DNA of 38,160 bases from JAMIFN01 sp964608575 (GCA_964608575.1 CAZSPW010000002.1:1-38160), one strand, 5' to 3'; numbered from the stretch's first letter, positions 22,055 through 31,631 are shown. Made by a program: numbers and translations. Notes: generated by a model not told the origin, from the letters alone.

Positions 22055-22795
22055 ATGACTACACCCAATTTTCAAAGTTTGACGCAAATGGCAGATGCCG
22101 CACACCAGCCCGATGGCCGCCCTATTTCCGAGGTGATTCGCCAGCGTGTACAGGCCGCAGGACAGCGTTTTCACGCCAATGACAATATCAGTGCTTTCAT
22201 CCAAGTGGGCGAACTCGGGACTTTGCTCGACGAGGTGACTGAAAAAATGCAAGCGGTGCTCGATAGCTTGGTGATCGATACGCAGAATGATCACAACACG
22301 GCCAATACGGCACGGCGTGTTGCGAAAATGTATGTTCAAGAAGTCTTTAAAGGGCGTTATACGCCCGCGCCCGCGCTAACGGAGTTCCCTAATGCTGAGC
22401 GTTTGAATGAGCTGATGATCGTCGGGCCCATCACCGTGCGTTCGGCTTGCAGCCACCACCTCTGCCCCATTGTGGGCAAGCTTTGGGTGGGCGTGATGCC
22501 TAATAAAAGCACAAATGTGATAGGGCTATCTAAATACGCGCGCTTAGCTGAATGGGTCATGGGGCGCCCACAAATTCAGGAAGAAGCGGTGATGCAATTG
22601 GCGGATTTGATCGAAGAAAAAACGCGCCCTAATGGCTTGGCCTTGGTGATGGAGGCGGAGCACTTTTGTATGGGATGGCGCGGCGTAAAAGACATGGATA
22701 GCCGCATGCTCAATTCGGTTATGCGTGGGGTTTTCCTCAAAGACGACGCATTGCGTAAAGAGTTTTTATCGCTGATTCCGCGTCGCCATGGCTAG
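22055..22795 (+). CDS. folE: GTP cyclohydrolase I FolE
   Basis: FolE (246 residues) converts GTP to 7,8-dihydroneopterin triphosphate, the first step of folate synthesis. Zinc ligands match the family: C132 and H135 in SACSHHLCP, and C205 in EHFCMGWRG. The N-terminal region before residue 60 is longer than in E. coli, as in other betaproteobacterial forms. A TATTAT stretch lies only about ten bases before the ATG with no ribosome site between, so the mRNA might be leaderless. Its last 8 bases overlap the trpF start. Confidence 0.95.
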   Translation: MTTPNFQSLTQMADAAHQPDGRPISEVIRQRVQAAGQRFHANDNISAFIQVGELGTLLDEVTEKMQAVLDSLVIDTQNDHNTANTARRVAKMYVQEVFKGRYTPAPALTEFPNAERLNELMIVGPITVRSACSHHLCPIVGKLWVGVMPNKSTNVIGLSKYARLAEWVMGRPQIQEEAVMQLADLIEEKTRPNGLALVMEAEHFCMGWRGVKDMDSRMLNSVMRGVFLKDDALRKEFLSLIPRRHG

Positions 22796-23474
22796 TGATC
22801 AAGACAGGCTACGAGCGCAACGCACCCGCATCAAAGTCTGCGGCTTCACCCGAGAGGAAGATGTGCAGGCCGCCGTGGCTGCTGGCGTGGATGCTGTGGG
22901 CTTTGTGCTCTACGAAAAAAGCCCACGATTTGTTACGGCTGAGCGCGCCGCAGATTTGGCTCAGCACTTACCACCCTTTGTCAGCCCAGTGCTGCTTTTT
23001 GTGAATGCAAGCGCAGAAACGATAGCCAGCGCCCTGCGTGCATTGCCTCACGCTTTGGTGCAATTGCACGGTGATGAAAGCCCTGCATTTGCGGCCAAGC
23101 TGCAGCGCCCTTATATCAAGGCCGCGCGCTTGCCTTTGGATGCTGCTGAACATTTTGATTTGCCCAAATTTTGCGCTGATTTTGGCGATGCTCAGGGGAT
23201 TTTGCTCGATGCCAAGGTCGAGAGCTTTGGTGGCAGCGGCTTGTCTTTTGATTGGGGGCGTATTCCTGCGCCTTTCCCGCACCACTTGCTACTCAGCGCA
23301 GGCTTGAAGCCTGAGACGGTAGGCGCTGCAGTGGCACAGTTGGCAAGCACTGCTGCGTCTTTTGCAGTAGATGTCAGCAGTGGTGTGGAAAGTGCGCCTG
23401 GGGTCAAGGATGCGGCCAAGATGCAGGCCTTTTGCCAAGCAGTGCGACAGGCCGACGCTGCGCGTGGTATCTAA
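22788..23474 (+). CDS. trpF: Phosphoribosylanthranilate isomerase TrpF
   Basis: TrpF (228 residues) carries out the Amadori rearrangement in tryptophan synthesis. The catalytic Cys is C18 in KVCGF and the catalytic Asp is D141 in LLDAK. The phosphate-binding segments SFGGSGLSFDW and VDVSSGVESAPGVKD are present. It overlaps folE by 8 bases and should be translationally coupled to it. In many betaproteobacteria trpF follows truA and precedes trpB and trpA. Here it lies upstream of fimV and no trpB or trpA is in the window, so the trp cluster is split. Confidence 0.95.
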   Translation: MASDQDRLRAQRTRIKVCGFTREEDVQAAVAAGVDAVGFVLYEKSPRFVTAERAADLAQHLPPFVSPVLLFVNASAETIASALRALPHALVQLHGDESPAFAAKLQRPYIKAARLPLDAAEHFDLPKFCADFGDAQGILLDAKVESFGGSGLSFDWGRIPAPFPHHLLLSAGLKPETVGAAVAQLASTAASFAVDVSSGVESAPGVKDAAKMQAFCQAVRQADAARGI

Positions 23475-23700
23475 TTGGCGTGCTACGCATTTTGTTGCAG
23501 GCTGACAACAAGAGGCGAGACGGAAGGACAAGAGCAGAAAAACTCCAACTGGATTTAAGCCATGTTCTTACCTTGTAATGCTAAGCTATTGATGTGATAG
23601 GTCAGCACCTGCGCTTGGCAGGCGTTTGGCCTCGAGGAGTGCGGCATCAAAAAAACAGGAACAAGCTCCTCTTTAACTGTATTTGCACAAGGAATGATCT

Positions 23701-26385
23701 GTGAAGCATCAAGCACAATTTAAGCAATGGTTTAGCCCTGTTTCTAGCGCCGCGGCACTGGCTTTGCTGATGGCCGCTGGCAATGCCGCTGCCCTGGGCT
23801 TAGGCTCTATCCATGTGCGTTCGAATTTAGGCGAGGTGTTCAGTGCTGAGGTGGATATCAACGCTATCACTGCCGCTGAGGCCGAAGACTTGCGTGTAAA
23901 TTTGGCTGACGCAGCAGCATACGAAGCGGCTGGTCTGGAGATGAGTACGGCGCTACAAGGCGCTAGCGTCACGCTGGAGAAAAGTGCGGACGGCCGCAGT
24001 TACTTGCGTATTCGCGGAAACAAACCCGTGAATGACCCTTTTATCGACCTCTTGATCCAAACTGATAATGTGCAAAGCGGTCGCGCCACGCGCGGCTATA
24101 CGGTTTTGATTGATCCGCCTGCAGGCTTGGTCAAAGCCCCCAAAATCGCCCCCCCAGTTTTGCCGGTAGTAACGCAAGCGCCCCGAGTAAAAGCTGAGCC
24201 TATGCGTGACGCTAGTGCGGCAGTTACTGCCGAGCCTAGCTTGGCACCCACCCCAGCGCCAGCTCCTAAAGCCACTAGCGCTGCGCGCCCTGCAGCTGTC
24301 GATCAAACAGAGGGCAGTTTGCGCGTTGAGCGCGGTGCTACTGCCGGTGCCATCGCGCGCCAATTGGCTGCGCAGCAAAGTGTGTCATACGACCAAATGC
24401 TGGCAGCTTTACTGCGTCAAAACCCCGATGCGTTTATTGGCGGCAATGTCAATCGCATCAAGGCTGGAGCTGTGTTGCAAACGCCTAGCGCCGAGCAAGC
24501 CACCAGCGTGAGCCAGCAGGAAGCTAAACGCCAGTGGATGGCTTCGGGCAATAATTTCAAACAATATCGTCGCCGCTTAGCCCAGATGGATGGCGCGATG
24601 GTAGATGGCAGTGCAGGGCGCAGCAGCAGCGGTAGCGTTACTGGCGAAGCAACTGAGCAAGGCGGCTCTGCTACTGCGCGCGATAAGCTGACCTTGGGTA
24701 AGGCTGCGCGCAGCGGCCGCAACAGTGCCGAAGAACAGGCTGTGCGCAAACGCCACCGTGCAGAGTCTTCTGCTAGGCAAGCTGAGTTATCGAAAAATAT
24801 CGAAGAGTTGAAAAAGCTCAGCGGCGTAGCTGAACAGCCAGCTGCAACGGCAAACCCGAAGAAAAATGCAGCAGGGGTTTCAGTGCCCGCGCCAATGCTC
24901 AGTGCTGAAACCCAAGCGCATAAGGCTGCGCCTACATCCGCGCCAACTATGGCAGCGACCTTCACCGCACAGCCTGCAGCGGCAGGCGTTACAGAGCCAA
25001 TAGCGGCAGCTTCAGCAGCCGAAGGTCTTGCCAGTGCCGCAGAAGGCTTCGCGTCGGCACCACAGGATGCGGCAAGTGCCGCGTCTCTGAGCGCGAGCGC
25101 CCCTGTCGATGCGCAAGTCAGCACTCCAGAGCCAACGCCAGTGCCTAAAGCTGCGCCTGCGGTCTCTGATCCCATGGCTGAAAGCTCATGGATGGACAAG
25201 CTATCCGAATGGGCATTGCCCTTGGGTGGTTTATTGGGTGCAGCCGCCCTGGGTGGTTTCGCTTGGCTTTGGTTGCGCCGTCGCCAACAACAGGCAGAAG
25301 GTGCGGTCGATAGCGCCGCGTTTTTAGAAAGTAAATTAGAGGCTGATTCCTTTTTTGATGCCAGCGGCGGCCAGCGTATAGATACCTCTTCGCACACCAG
25401 TGGCATTTCATCTTCTATGGTGTATTCGCCTAGCCAGTTGGATGCCGCGGGTGATGTAGATCCCGTCGCCGAGGCGGGTGTATACATGGCCTATAACCGC
25501 TACGAACAAGCCGAAGATATATTAAAAGAAGCCATGCGCGTGACGCCATCGCGGGTGGCAATCTATACCACCTTGATGGAAATTTACGCCAAGCGCGGTG
25601 ATTTGAAAGCTTTTGATGTGGTCGCACGCGAAGCCCACCACCTCACAGGCGGGCAAGGGGATGAATGGGCTAAAGCTTTAGAGCTGGGGCGTCAAACTGA
25701 CCCATCCAACCCGATGTTTGCAAGTCATGCCGATGCGCCAGCAGTTGAAGACGGAGCTGGCCACGCGCCCGTGTTTGAGCGTCCTGCAGCCGCTGCTACT
25801 GCGCCCATGTCTTTGGAGCAGGCACAGGAGGCAGCCAAGATTGAAGCCGGCGATTTGGACATGGTGTTCCGTAATTCGGACTTCAAACTCTCGCAAAGCC
25901 ATGAGCCATCAGCATCCATGCCTGCGCATCTAGAGACGACGCCGATGCAAATGGAAAGCGCCGCTGCCACGGCTGGTGCCGCTGCAGATCTATCTGCAGA
26001 TGCACCTACCTCACATATGGATTTGAGCTTTGATTTGGATATCCCTGATGTTTCAGCCGGCAACTCGCAGCCAGCAGCGACAGGAGATATTCAGTTCACG
26101 GAGGCAGCACTGTCTGGACAAGCTCCTTTAACTGCGGACGAGCCACTGAAGTTTGATATGAGCGATTTGTCCTTGGATCTGAGCGATAGCACGGCGGCTA
26201 CGGCGGCTGCGGCTACTGCGCCTGTCGAGGGGGGCGATCCCTGGCTGACTAAACTGGAGCTGGCGCGTGAGTTTGTTGCCTTGGGCGATAGCGATGGCGC
26301 GCGCGCTATGGCAGAAGAAATCATTGCCAACGCGCCTGCCGATGTGGCAGATAAAGCACGCGCCTTTATTGCCACTATGGTGTAG
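23701..26385 (+). CDS. fimV: Pilus-assembly/polarity hub protein FimV
   Basis: An 894-residue FimV/TspA-type protein, which supports type IV pilus assembly and polar organisation. In order: a signal-like hydrophobic N-terminus (to about residue 31); the FimV N-terminal domain starting LGSIHVRSNLGEVFSAEV (33-140); a Pro/Ala-rich linker; a LysM-like segment (about 204-262); a long Ala/Ser-rich disordered part; one membrane segment (about 504-524) followed by RRRQQ; a cytoplasmic TPR-like region (about 593-675); and the conserved C-terminal FimV motif (DPWLTKLELAREFVALGD, last 50 residues). GTG 23701 follows AAGGAATGATCT. truA begins at the base after its stop. It probably cooperates with the PilBCD products encoded at the window start. 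Confidence 0.94.
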   Translation: MKHQAQFKQWFSPVSSAAALALLMAAGNAAALGLGSIHVRSNLGEVFSAEVDINAITAAEAEDLRVNLADAAAYEAAGLEMSTALQGASVTLEKSADGRSYLRIRGNKPVNDPFIDLLIQTDNVQSGRATRGYTVLIDPPAGLVKAPKIAPPVLPVVTQAPRVKAEPMRDASAAVTAEPSLAPTPAPAPKATSAARPAAVDQTEGSLRVERGATAGAIARQLAAQQSVSYDQMLAALLRQNPDAFIGGNVNRIKAGAVLQTPSAEQATSVSQQEAKRQWMASGNNFKQYRRRLAQMDGAMVDGSAGRSSSGSVTGEATEQGGSATARDKLTLGKAARSGRNSAEEQAVRKRHRAESSARQAELSKNIEELKKLSGVAEQPAATANPKKNAAGVSVPAPMLSAETQAHKAAPTSAPTMAATFTAQPAAAGVTEPIAAASAAEGLASAAEGFASAPQDAASAASLSASAPVDAQVSTPEPTPVPKAAPAVSDPMAESSWMDKLSEWALPLGGLLGAAALGGFAWLWLRRRQQQAEGAVDSAAFLESKLEADSFFDASGGQRIDTSSHTSGISSSMVYSPSQLDAAGDVDPVAEAGVYMAYNRYEQAEDILKEAMRVTPSRVAIYTTLMEIYAKRGDLKAFDVVAREAHHLTGGQGDEWAKALELGRQTDPSNPMFASHADAPAVEDGAGHAPVFERPAAAATAPMSLEQAQEAAKIEAGDLDMVFRNSDFKLSQSHEPSASMPAHLETTPMQMESAAATAGAAADLSADAPTSHMDLSFDLDIPDVSAGNSQPAATGDIQFTEAALSGQAPLTADEPLKFDMSDLSLDLSDSTAATAAAATAPVEGGDPWLTKLELAREFVALGDSDGARAMAEEIIANAPADVADKARAFIATMV

Positions 26386-27225
26386 GTGACTGGGGCATTG
26401 AAAGAAGCACAGCGATTACAACGCATTGCCCTGGGATTGAGCTACCGTGGTGAAAACTACCACGGCTGGCAAAGCCAACTAGATGGGCAAACGGTACAAA
26501 ACCAAGTGGAAAGCGCCTTAGGGCGCTTTTCTGCGCTGCGAGGCAATCCACGCATTGCTGTCCATTGCGCAGGGCGTACAGATGCTGGCGTACATGCTTT
26601 GCAGCAAGTGCTGCACTTTGATACGCCTTTGCAGCGCGCAGAGCAATCCTGGGTGCGCGGCGTCAATCGCTATTTACCAGCCGATATCGCGGTGCGCTGG
26701 GCGCGGGTAGTGCCACCTGCCTTTCATGCGCGTTCAGCTGCGCTGTCGCGTCGTTATGTGTATCTGCTGCTCGACTCGCCGGTACGCCCCTCTTTGGGGG
26801 CTAATCGGGTGGGGTGGTCACATCGCCCGTTAGATAGTGCTGCGATGCAGGCTGCAGCCAATCTCTTACTGGGCGAGCATGATTTCTCTAGCTTTCGCGC
26901 AGCGGCTTGCCAAGCGCTTAGCCCAATCAAGGATTTGACGCGTTTGCAGATTACACGCCAAGGCAGCTTGATTTTGTGCGAATTTGAAGCCAATGCTTTT
27001 TTGCACCATATGGTGCGCAATATCATGGGGTGCTTGGTTGCTGTGGGGCAGGGGGCGCAGCCGCCTGCATGGATGGCATATGTGTTGGCTGCGCGTTCAC
27101 GCAAAGTCGCCGCGCCGACTTTTAGCGCCGCTGGCCTGCATTTTCTCGGGGCGCGCTATGGTCTTGAATGGGGCTTGCCTGATGTGGTGCAAGACGAAAT
27201 CTTGCCGCATATTTTGTTGAGCTAG
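26386..27225 (+). CDS. truA: tRNA pseudouridine(38-40) synthase TruA
   Basis: TruA (279 residues) makes pseudouridine in the anticodon stem-loop of tRNAs. The catalytic Asp is D66 in CAGRTDAGVHAL. Other family segments are ALGLSYRGENYHGWQSQ, the FHARSAALSRRYVYLL region and FLHHMVRNIMG. GTG 26386 is the base after the fimV stop, and no separate ribosome site is visible, so translation probably depends on fimV. The fimV-truA order is common in betaproteobacteria, but trpF does not follow as usual. Confidence 0.95.
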   Translation: MTGALKEAQRLQRIALGLSYRGENYHGWQSQLDGQTVQNQVESALGRFSALRGNPRIAVHCAGRTDAGVHALQQVLHFDTPLQRAEQSWVRGVNRYLPADIAVRWARVVPPAFHARSAALSRRYVYLLLDSPVRPSLGANRVGWSHRPLDSAAMQAAANLLLGEHDFSSFRAAACQALSPIKDLTRLQITRQGSLILCEFEANAFLHHMVRNIMGCLVAVGQGAQPPAWMAYVLAARSRKVAAPTFSAAGLHFLGARYGLEWGLPDVVQDEILPHILLS

Positions 27226-27340
27226 CATTGTGATTGTCCCAAAAAATAGCCATATCTTAAGAAAAATAAGAAAAAGCGTCAGATTGGGTATGAATTTGGA
27301 ACAATCGAGCCTGGCACAGCGAGTGCTACACAAAAAACAC

Positions 27341-27420
27341 CATTTTTTATAGTGTTTTAGCTGTTTTAGGCCGTAAAAACTGCCTGAGCAGCTTCTTTTT
27401 TCATAGTGATTTTGAGGGCT
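27341..27420 (-). repeat. Interspersed repeat, copy F (long form)
   Basis: Reverse-strand core AGCTGCTCAGGCAG at 27380-27393, flanked on both sides by CTATAAAAA-type and GGCCTAAAA-type blocks. It is the fullest copy together with copy C. It lies between the convergent truA and lpxB genes and abuts the lpxB stop, whose TTAAAG context matches the repeat's own edge. Confidence 0.85.
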
Positions 27421-28596
27421 TTAAGCCGTCAAAAGCTGCTGCAGTACCCCTTGAATGCATTTGGTAGAAGGCTGCAGCAGGCTGTGGTGCAGTGCCGTGA
27501 AGCGTTCCGCGATGCGCGCTTGCTCTCTAGGCGATTGCAGTTGCGCCAGCGCAGCATCGGCCAAGGCTGGTGGCGTGAGCGCGTCTTGCAGCAATTCAGG
27601 CACGACAAAATCTTGGCACAGAATATTGGGCAAACCCACCCAAGGCTGCAGGCGCTTGCGCCGTATCAATTGCCAATTGAGCCAATTCATGCGGTAGGCA
27701 ATGATATGGGGGCGTTTGAATAAAGCCGCTTCCAGCGTAGCGGTACCGCTGGCGACGATGGCGGTGTCGCAGGCGGCCAAGGCTTCGTGGGAATGGCCTT
27801 CGATCAGGCTAAGTGCATCCCCTAAACCTGCGCGCGCCGCTATATCGGTGACGAGGGGAATTTGTGCAGGCACGCATGGGCAAACAAAACGCAGCCCAGC
27901 TTGTGCTTGGCGCATCAATGTGGCCGCTGCAAAAAAATCGCTGGCTAAATGCAGGATTTCGCTTTTGCGGCTGCCTGGCAGCAGCGCCACGATGGGCGCA
28001 TCTTGCGGCAAACCCAATGCTGCGCGTGCTGCGGCACGGTCGGGTTGCATGGGGATGTGCGCGGCAAAAGGGTGGCCGACAAAGGTGGCAGGGATGCCAG
28101 CTTTTGCGTAGATTGCAGGCTCAAATGGGAAGAGGCAGAGCACATGGTCGGCCGCAGCGCGGATTTTTTCGATGCGCTCAGGCCGCCATGCCCAGATAGA
28201 TGGGCTGACAAAGTGTGCAGTTTTGATGCCTTGGGCTTTAAGCTGAGCTTCCAAGCCAAGATTGAAATCGGGTGCGTCTATGCCAATAAAAAGATCGGGG
28301 CGGTGCTCGGCCTGCAGCAATTTGTTTGCAAAGGATTTGCGCAGCCCCATGATGCGGCGGTAATTGCGCAGGGCATCGACATAGCCGAAAACGGCTAAAT
28401 CCTCATACGGCCACCACGCATCAAAGCCCGTAGCGGCCATTTTGCTGCCACCGATGCCATAGCTGTGCAGGGCTGGCCATTCTTGCTGTGCCGCGTTCAG
28501 CAGTAATTGCCCTAAAAAATCCCCCGATGCTTCGCCTGCAGCCAGGGCTATTCGAGGTGAGCTGGAGCGCGAAGTGTTTAACACTTGCTCTGCCAT
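27421..28596 (-). CDS. lpxB: Lipid-A-disaccharide synthase LpxB
   Basis: LpxB (391 residues) joins UDP-2,3-diacylglucosamine and lipid X into the lipid A disaccharide at the inner membrane. Family motifs are AAGEASGDFLG near the N-terminus, GIGGSKM, GIDAPDFNLGLE, VSPSIWAWRPERI, CLFPFEP, FVGHP and LLPGSRKSEI. The gene usually sits in lpxD-fabZ-lpxA-lpxB. Here it is last in an xseB-ispA-dxs operon, overlapping dxs by 19 bases, which is an unusual partner. Repeat copy F follows its stop. Confidence 0.96.
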   Translation of the reverse strand: MAEQVLNTSRSSSPRIALAAGEASGDFLGQLLLNAAQQEWPALHSYGIGGSKMAATGFDAWWPYEDLAVFGYVDALRNYRRIMGLRKSFANKLLQAEHRPDLFIGIDAPDFNLGLEAQLKAQGIKTAHFVSPSIWAWRPERIEKIRAAADHVLCLFPFEPAIYAKAGIPATFVGHPFAAHIPMQPDRAAARAALGLPQDAPIVALLPGSRKSEILHLASDFFAAATLMRQAQAGLRFVCPCVPAQIPLVTDIAARAGLGDALSLIEGHSHEALAACDTAIVASGTATLEAALFKRPHIIAYRMNWLNWQLIRRKRLQPWVGLPNILCQDFVVPELLQDALTPPALADAALAQLQSPREQARIAERFTALHHSLLQPSTKCIQGVLQQLLTA

Positions 28597-30446
28597 GCCA
28601 TTATGGATTTTTCTATGCCAGCGGCATCCAAACCCTGTAGCGCCATCAGTTTGGCGGGGTCACCGTGTTCGATAAATTCATCAGGCAGACCTAAGCGCAA
28701 CACGGGTTTACACAACTGCATATCGTGCAAGGCTTCCAGTACGGCCGAGCCCGCGCCACCCATCAGGCAGCTGTCTTCTACCGTCACCAGTTGCGTGTGG
28801 CTGGCGGCAATGCCCTGCAGCATCTCGGTATCCAGCGGTTTGGCCCAGCGCATATTGACTACGGTAGCGTCCAGCTTTTCGCCCACTTCGAGCGCGGGGT
28901 AGAGCAGGGGGCCAAAAGCGAGGATGGCCAGCCCCGACCTGCCTTCGCGGCGTAACTCGGCTTTGCCAAAGGGCAGAGTGCTCAAATCATTACCAGCGGG
29001 CTTGCCTATACCAGCGCCGCGCGGGTAGCGCACAGCGGCGATATGGTCTTGAGCAAAAGCGGTGCTGAGCATTTGGCGGCATTCGGCCTCGTCTGCAGGG
29101 CAGGCGACTGAGGTATTGGGAATGCAGCGCAAAAAAGCGATGTCGTAAGCGCCCGCGTGCGTGGCGCCGTCGGCACCTACCAAGCCTGCACGATCGAGCG
29201 CCAGCACCATGGGCAATTTCTGGATGGCTGCGTCGTGAATGACTTGGTCATAGGCGCGTTGCAAGAAGGTGGAGTAAATCGCCACTACAGGCTTTAAGCC
29301 TTCACAGGCCAAGCCTGCGGCAAAGGTGAGCGCGTGCTGTTCGGCGATGCCGACATCGTAATAGCGCTCAGGAAAACGCTTTTCAAATTCCACTAAACCT
29401 GAGCCTTCGCGCATGGCTGGGGTGATACCTACCAAAAGGGGGGCGCTAGCGGCCATATCACAAATCCAGTTGCCAAAAACTTGGGTGTAAGTGGGTTTGG
29501 CTGGCGTGCTGGGTTTGACGATGCCGACTTTAGGGTCGAACTTGCCTGGGCCGTGGTAAGTGACGGGGTCTTGCTCGGCCAGCTCATAGCCCTGGCCTTT
29601 TTTAGTGACGATGTGTAGAAACTGTGGCCCGCCGCCGTTTTCCAGCAGATGCTTGATGTTTTCTAGCTGGGGCAATAGCGCGTCTAAATCGTGACCATCA
29701 ATGGGGCCCGTGTAGTTAAAGCCGAATTTCTCAAATAGCGTGGCAGGCACTACCATGCCCTTGGCTTGCTCTTCTAAGCGTTTGGCCAAGGCAAACAGCG
29801 GCGGCGCATTTTTCAGCACATGTTTACCAGCGTTGCGTGCCTTGGCATAAAAGCGCCCGCTCATCAAATGTGCCAGGTAATGATTGAGCGCGCCCACTGG
29901 TGGGCTGATGCTCATATCGTTATCGTTCAAGATGACAAGCAGCGGCAGGCCGGCCTGCACGCCGCCATTGTTCAGGGCTTCGAATGCCATGCCCGCAGTC
30001 ATGGCACCATCGCCAATGATGGCGATACTGTGGCGCTTCTCGCCCTTGGTGCGCGCCCCTAGCGCCATGCCAAGCGCGGCAGAAATAGAAGTGGAGGAAT
30101 GCCCCACGCCAAAGGTGTCGTATTCGCTCTCCGTGCGGCGCGGAAAACCTGAAATGCCGTCTAACTGCCGCAGGGTTTGCATTTGCTCGCGCCTACCGGT
30201 CAGGATTTTGTGTGGATAAGTTTGGTGCCCCACATCCCACACCAAGCGGTCTTCAGGGGTGTTGAACACATAGTGCAGGGCGATGGTGAGCTCTACGGTG
30301 CCAAGGTTAGAAGAGAGGTGGCCGCCAGTTTGCGCTACCGATTGCAAGACAAATTCACGCAATTGAGTAGCCAGGGCAGGGAGCTGCTCTTTGCCGAGGC
30401 GGCGCAGATCGGCAGGGGTGTTGATAGTGGAAAGCAAAGCAGACAT
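28578..30446 (-). CDS. dxs: 1-deoxy-D-xylulose-5-phosphate synthase Dxs
   Basis: Dxs (622 residues) is the thiamine-diphosphate enzyme that condenses pyruvate and glyceraldehyde 3-phosphate in the first step of the MEP isoprenoid pathway. The thiamine-binding motif GDGAMTAGMAFEALN starts at residue 145. The N-terminal GGHLSSNLGTVELT, DVGHQTYPHK, the catalytic Glu region VGIAEQHALTFAAG and DRAGLVGADGATHAG are all intact. ispA lies 29 bases upstream, giving the standard order, and lpxB overlaps its 3' end. Confidence 0.97.
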   Translation of the reverse strand: MSALLSTINTPADLRRLGKEQLPALATQLREFVLQSVAQTGGHLSSNLGTVELTIALHYVFNTPEDRLVWDVGHQTYPHKILTGRREQMQTLRQLDGISGFPRRTESEYDTFGVGHSSTSISAALGMALGARTKGEKRHSIAIIGDGAMTAGMAFEALNNGGVQAGLPLLVILNDNDMSISPPVGALNHYLAHLMSGRFYAKARNAGKHVLKNAPPLFALAKRLEEQAKGMVVPATLFEKFGFNYTGPIDGHDLDALLPQLENIKHLLENGGGPQFLHIVTKKGQGYELAEQDPVTYHGPGKFDPKVGIVKPSTPAKPTYTQVFGNWICDMAASAPLLVGITPAMREGSGLVEFEKRFPERYYDVGIAEQHALTFAAGLACEGLKPVVAIYSTFLQRAYDQVIHDAAIQKLPMVLALDRAGLVGADGATHAGAYDIAFLRCIPNTSVACPADEAECRQMLSTAFAQDHIAAVRYPRGAGIGKPAGNDLSTLPFGKAELRREGRSGLAILAFGPLLYPALEVGEKLDATVVNMRWAKPLDTEMLQGIAASHTQLVTVEDSCLMGGAGSAVLEALHDMQLCKPVLRLGLPDEFIEHGDPAKLMALQGLDAAGIEKSIMAWQSKC

Positions 30447-30475
30447 ATAGGCAGAATATAAGCTGGCAATTCTAC

Positions 30476-31363
30476 TCAGGCTGCGCGTTGCACCACGCGG
30501 TCAGCTAAGGCCTGCAGCAGGGTTGTTTCTGGCAAATGGGCGCTCGTTAGTGCGGCCAGGGCTTGCGCGTGCAGGCTGTGGGCGTAGGCTCGGGCAGGCT
30601 CTAGCCCCATCAGGCTGACATAGGTGGGCTTGTCGTTTTGTGCATCTTTGCCTGCGGTTTTACCCAAAGTGGCGCTGTCTGCCGTGCAGTCCAGTACATC
30701 GTCGATAACTTGGAAAGCCAAGCCCAAATGGCGGGCATATATTTGCAATTGCTGGAGTGTGACGCTATCGCTAGCCTCGGCGCAGGCCGCACCCATCATC
30801 ACAGCGGCCTCTAACAAGGCGCCCGTTTTCAGGCGATGCATATTTTCAAGGTCGGCTTGATTCAAGATTTTGCCGACACTGAGCAAATCAATAGCTTGGC
30901 CACCACACATGCCAGTTTGCCCTGCAGCCTTGGCTAATAAACGACAAAGGGTGGCTTGCAGCACCGACGGCACGGTTGCAGCATCGGGCGTGAGGATCTC
31001 AAAGGCGCGCGCTTGCAGGGTATCCCCCGCCAGCAGCGCCACGGCCTCGCCATAGGCAATGTGTACGGTGGGTTTACCACGGCGCAGGCTGTCGTTGTCC
31101 ATGCAGGGCATATCGTCGTGCACTAGCGAATAGGCGTGGATCATCTCCAGGGCGCAGGCGGCGCGCGTGGCCGCCTCTGCATGGCCATTGAGCGCCTGTG
31201 CTGTTGCTAGGCAAAGCAGAGCGCGTATGCGCTTGCCACCATCCAAGGTGGCGTAGCGCATGGCCTCACCCAGTTGCGGCTGCGCTTCTAGTGTGAGGAA
31301 GCCGTCTAATGCGGTTTCTATATGGGCGAGGGCGTTGGCGCGCCAGTGCGAGAATTCTTGCAT
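30476..31363 (-). CDS. ispA: Farnesyl diphosphate synthase / polyprenyl synthetase IspA
   Basis: IspA (295 residues) makes farnesyl diphosphate (C15) from IPP and DMAPP. The first Asp-rich motif DDMPCMD is at residues 83-89, and the second, VIDDVLD, lies in the C-terminal half. GGKRIRALL is the IPP-binding segment. I chose ATG 31363, which lies 4 bases after the xseB stop. The TTG at 31396 would force a 29-base overlap with xseB. Product length (C15 versus C10) is inferred from family and operon. Confidence 0.94.
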   Translation of the reverse strand: MQEFSHWRANALAHIETALDGFLTLEAQPQLGEAMRYATLDGGKRIRALLCLATAQALNGHAEAATRAACALEMIHAYSLVHDDMPCMDNDSLRRGKPTVHIAYGEAVALLAGDTLQARAFEILTPDAATVPSVLQATLCRLLAKAAGQTGMCGGQAIDLLSVGKILNQADLENMHRLKTGALLEAAVMMGAACAEASDSVTLQQLQIYARHLGLAFQVIDDVLDCTADSATLGKTAGKDAQNDKPTYVSLMGLEPARAYAHSLHAQALAALTSAHLPETTLLQALADRVVQRAA

Positions 31364-31367
31364 GGGT

Positions 31368-31631
31368 TTAAAAAGGAATATCCGATTCGTCGTCAAGGCT
31401 TGCCGCTGTTACGCTAGGCTGCCCCATACCGCCGTCTATGCGCTGAATCTGCACTTCTAGCGCGTTCAATTTGCTACGGCAATGCGCCAGCAATTCTTGG
31501 CAGCGTTGGTAGGCTGCTAAGAGCGCATCTAGCGGAATGCTTTGTGCTTCGATTTGCGCCAGCAACTCTTGTAGCTCTTGCTGGGCTTGTTCATAGCTTA
31601 GGCTGGTGATTTCTTTGATTTTTTTAGTCAT
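31368..31631 (-). CDS. xseB: Exodeoxyribonuclease VII small subunit XseB
   Basis: XseB (87 residues) is the helical small subunit of exonuclease VII, which degrades single-stranded DNA with XseA. The family core (SYEQAQQELQELLAQIEAQSIPLDALLAAYQRCQELLAHCRSKL, about residues 12-56) is clear. It heads the xseB-ispA-dxs operon, as in many proteobacteria. Its first codons (MTKKI) coincide with the AT-rich end of repeat copy G, so the repeat supplies the leader and the start. No good ribosome site is visible. Confidence 0.93.
   Translation of the reverse strand: MTKKIKEITSLSYEQAQQELQELLAQIEAQSIPLDALLAAYQRCQELLAHCRSKLNALEVQIQRIDGGMGQPSVTAASLDDESDIPF

Noticed and set aside
24417..25487. 356-codon open frame antisense to fimV
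   Set aside because: It is the Ala-rich mirror of the Ala/Ser/Pro-rich fimV linker, where stop codons are rare on both strands. No ribosome site or domain is seen.
31364..31396. TTG start giving ispA 11 extra residues
   Set aside because: It would overlap xseB by 29 bases. ATG 31363 is 4 bases after the xseB stop and matches the family start.
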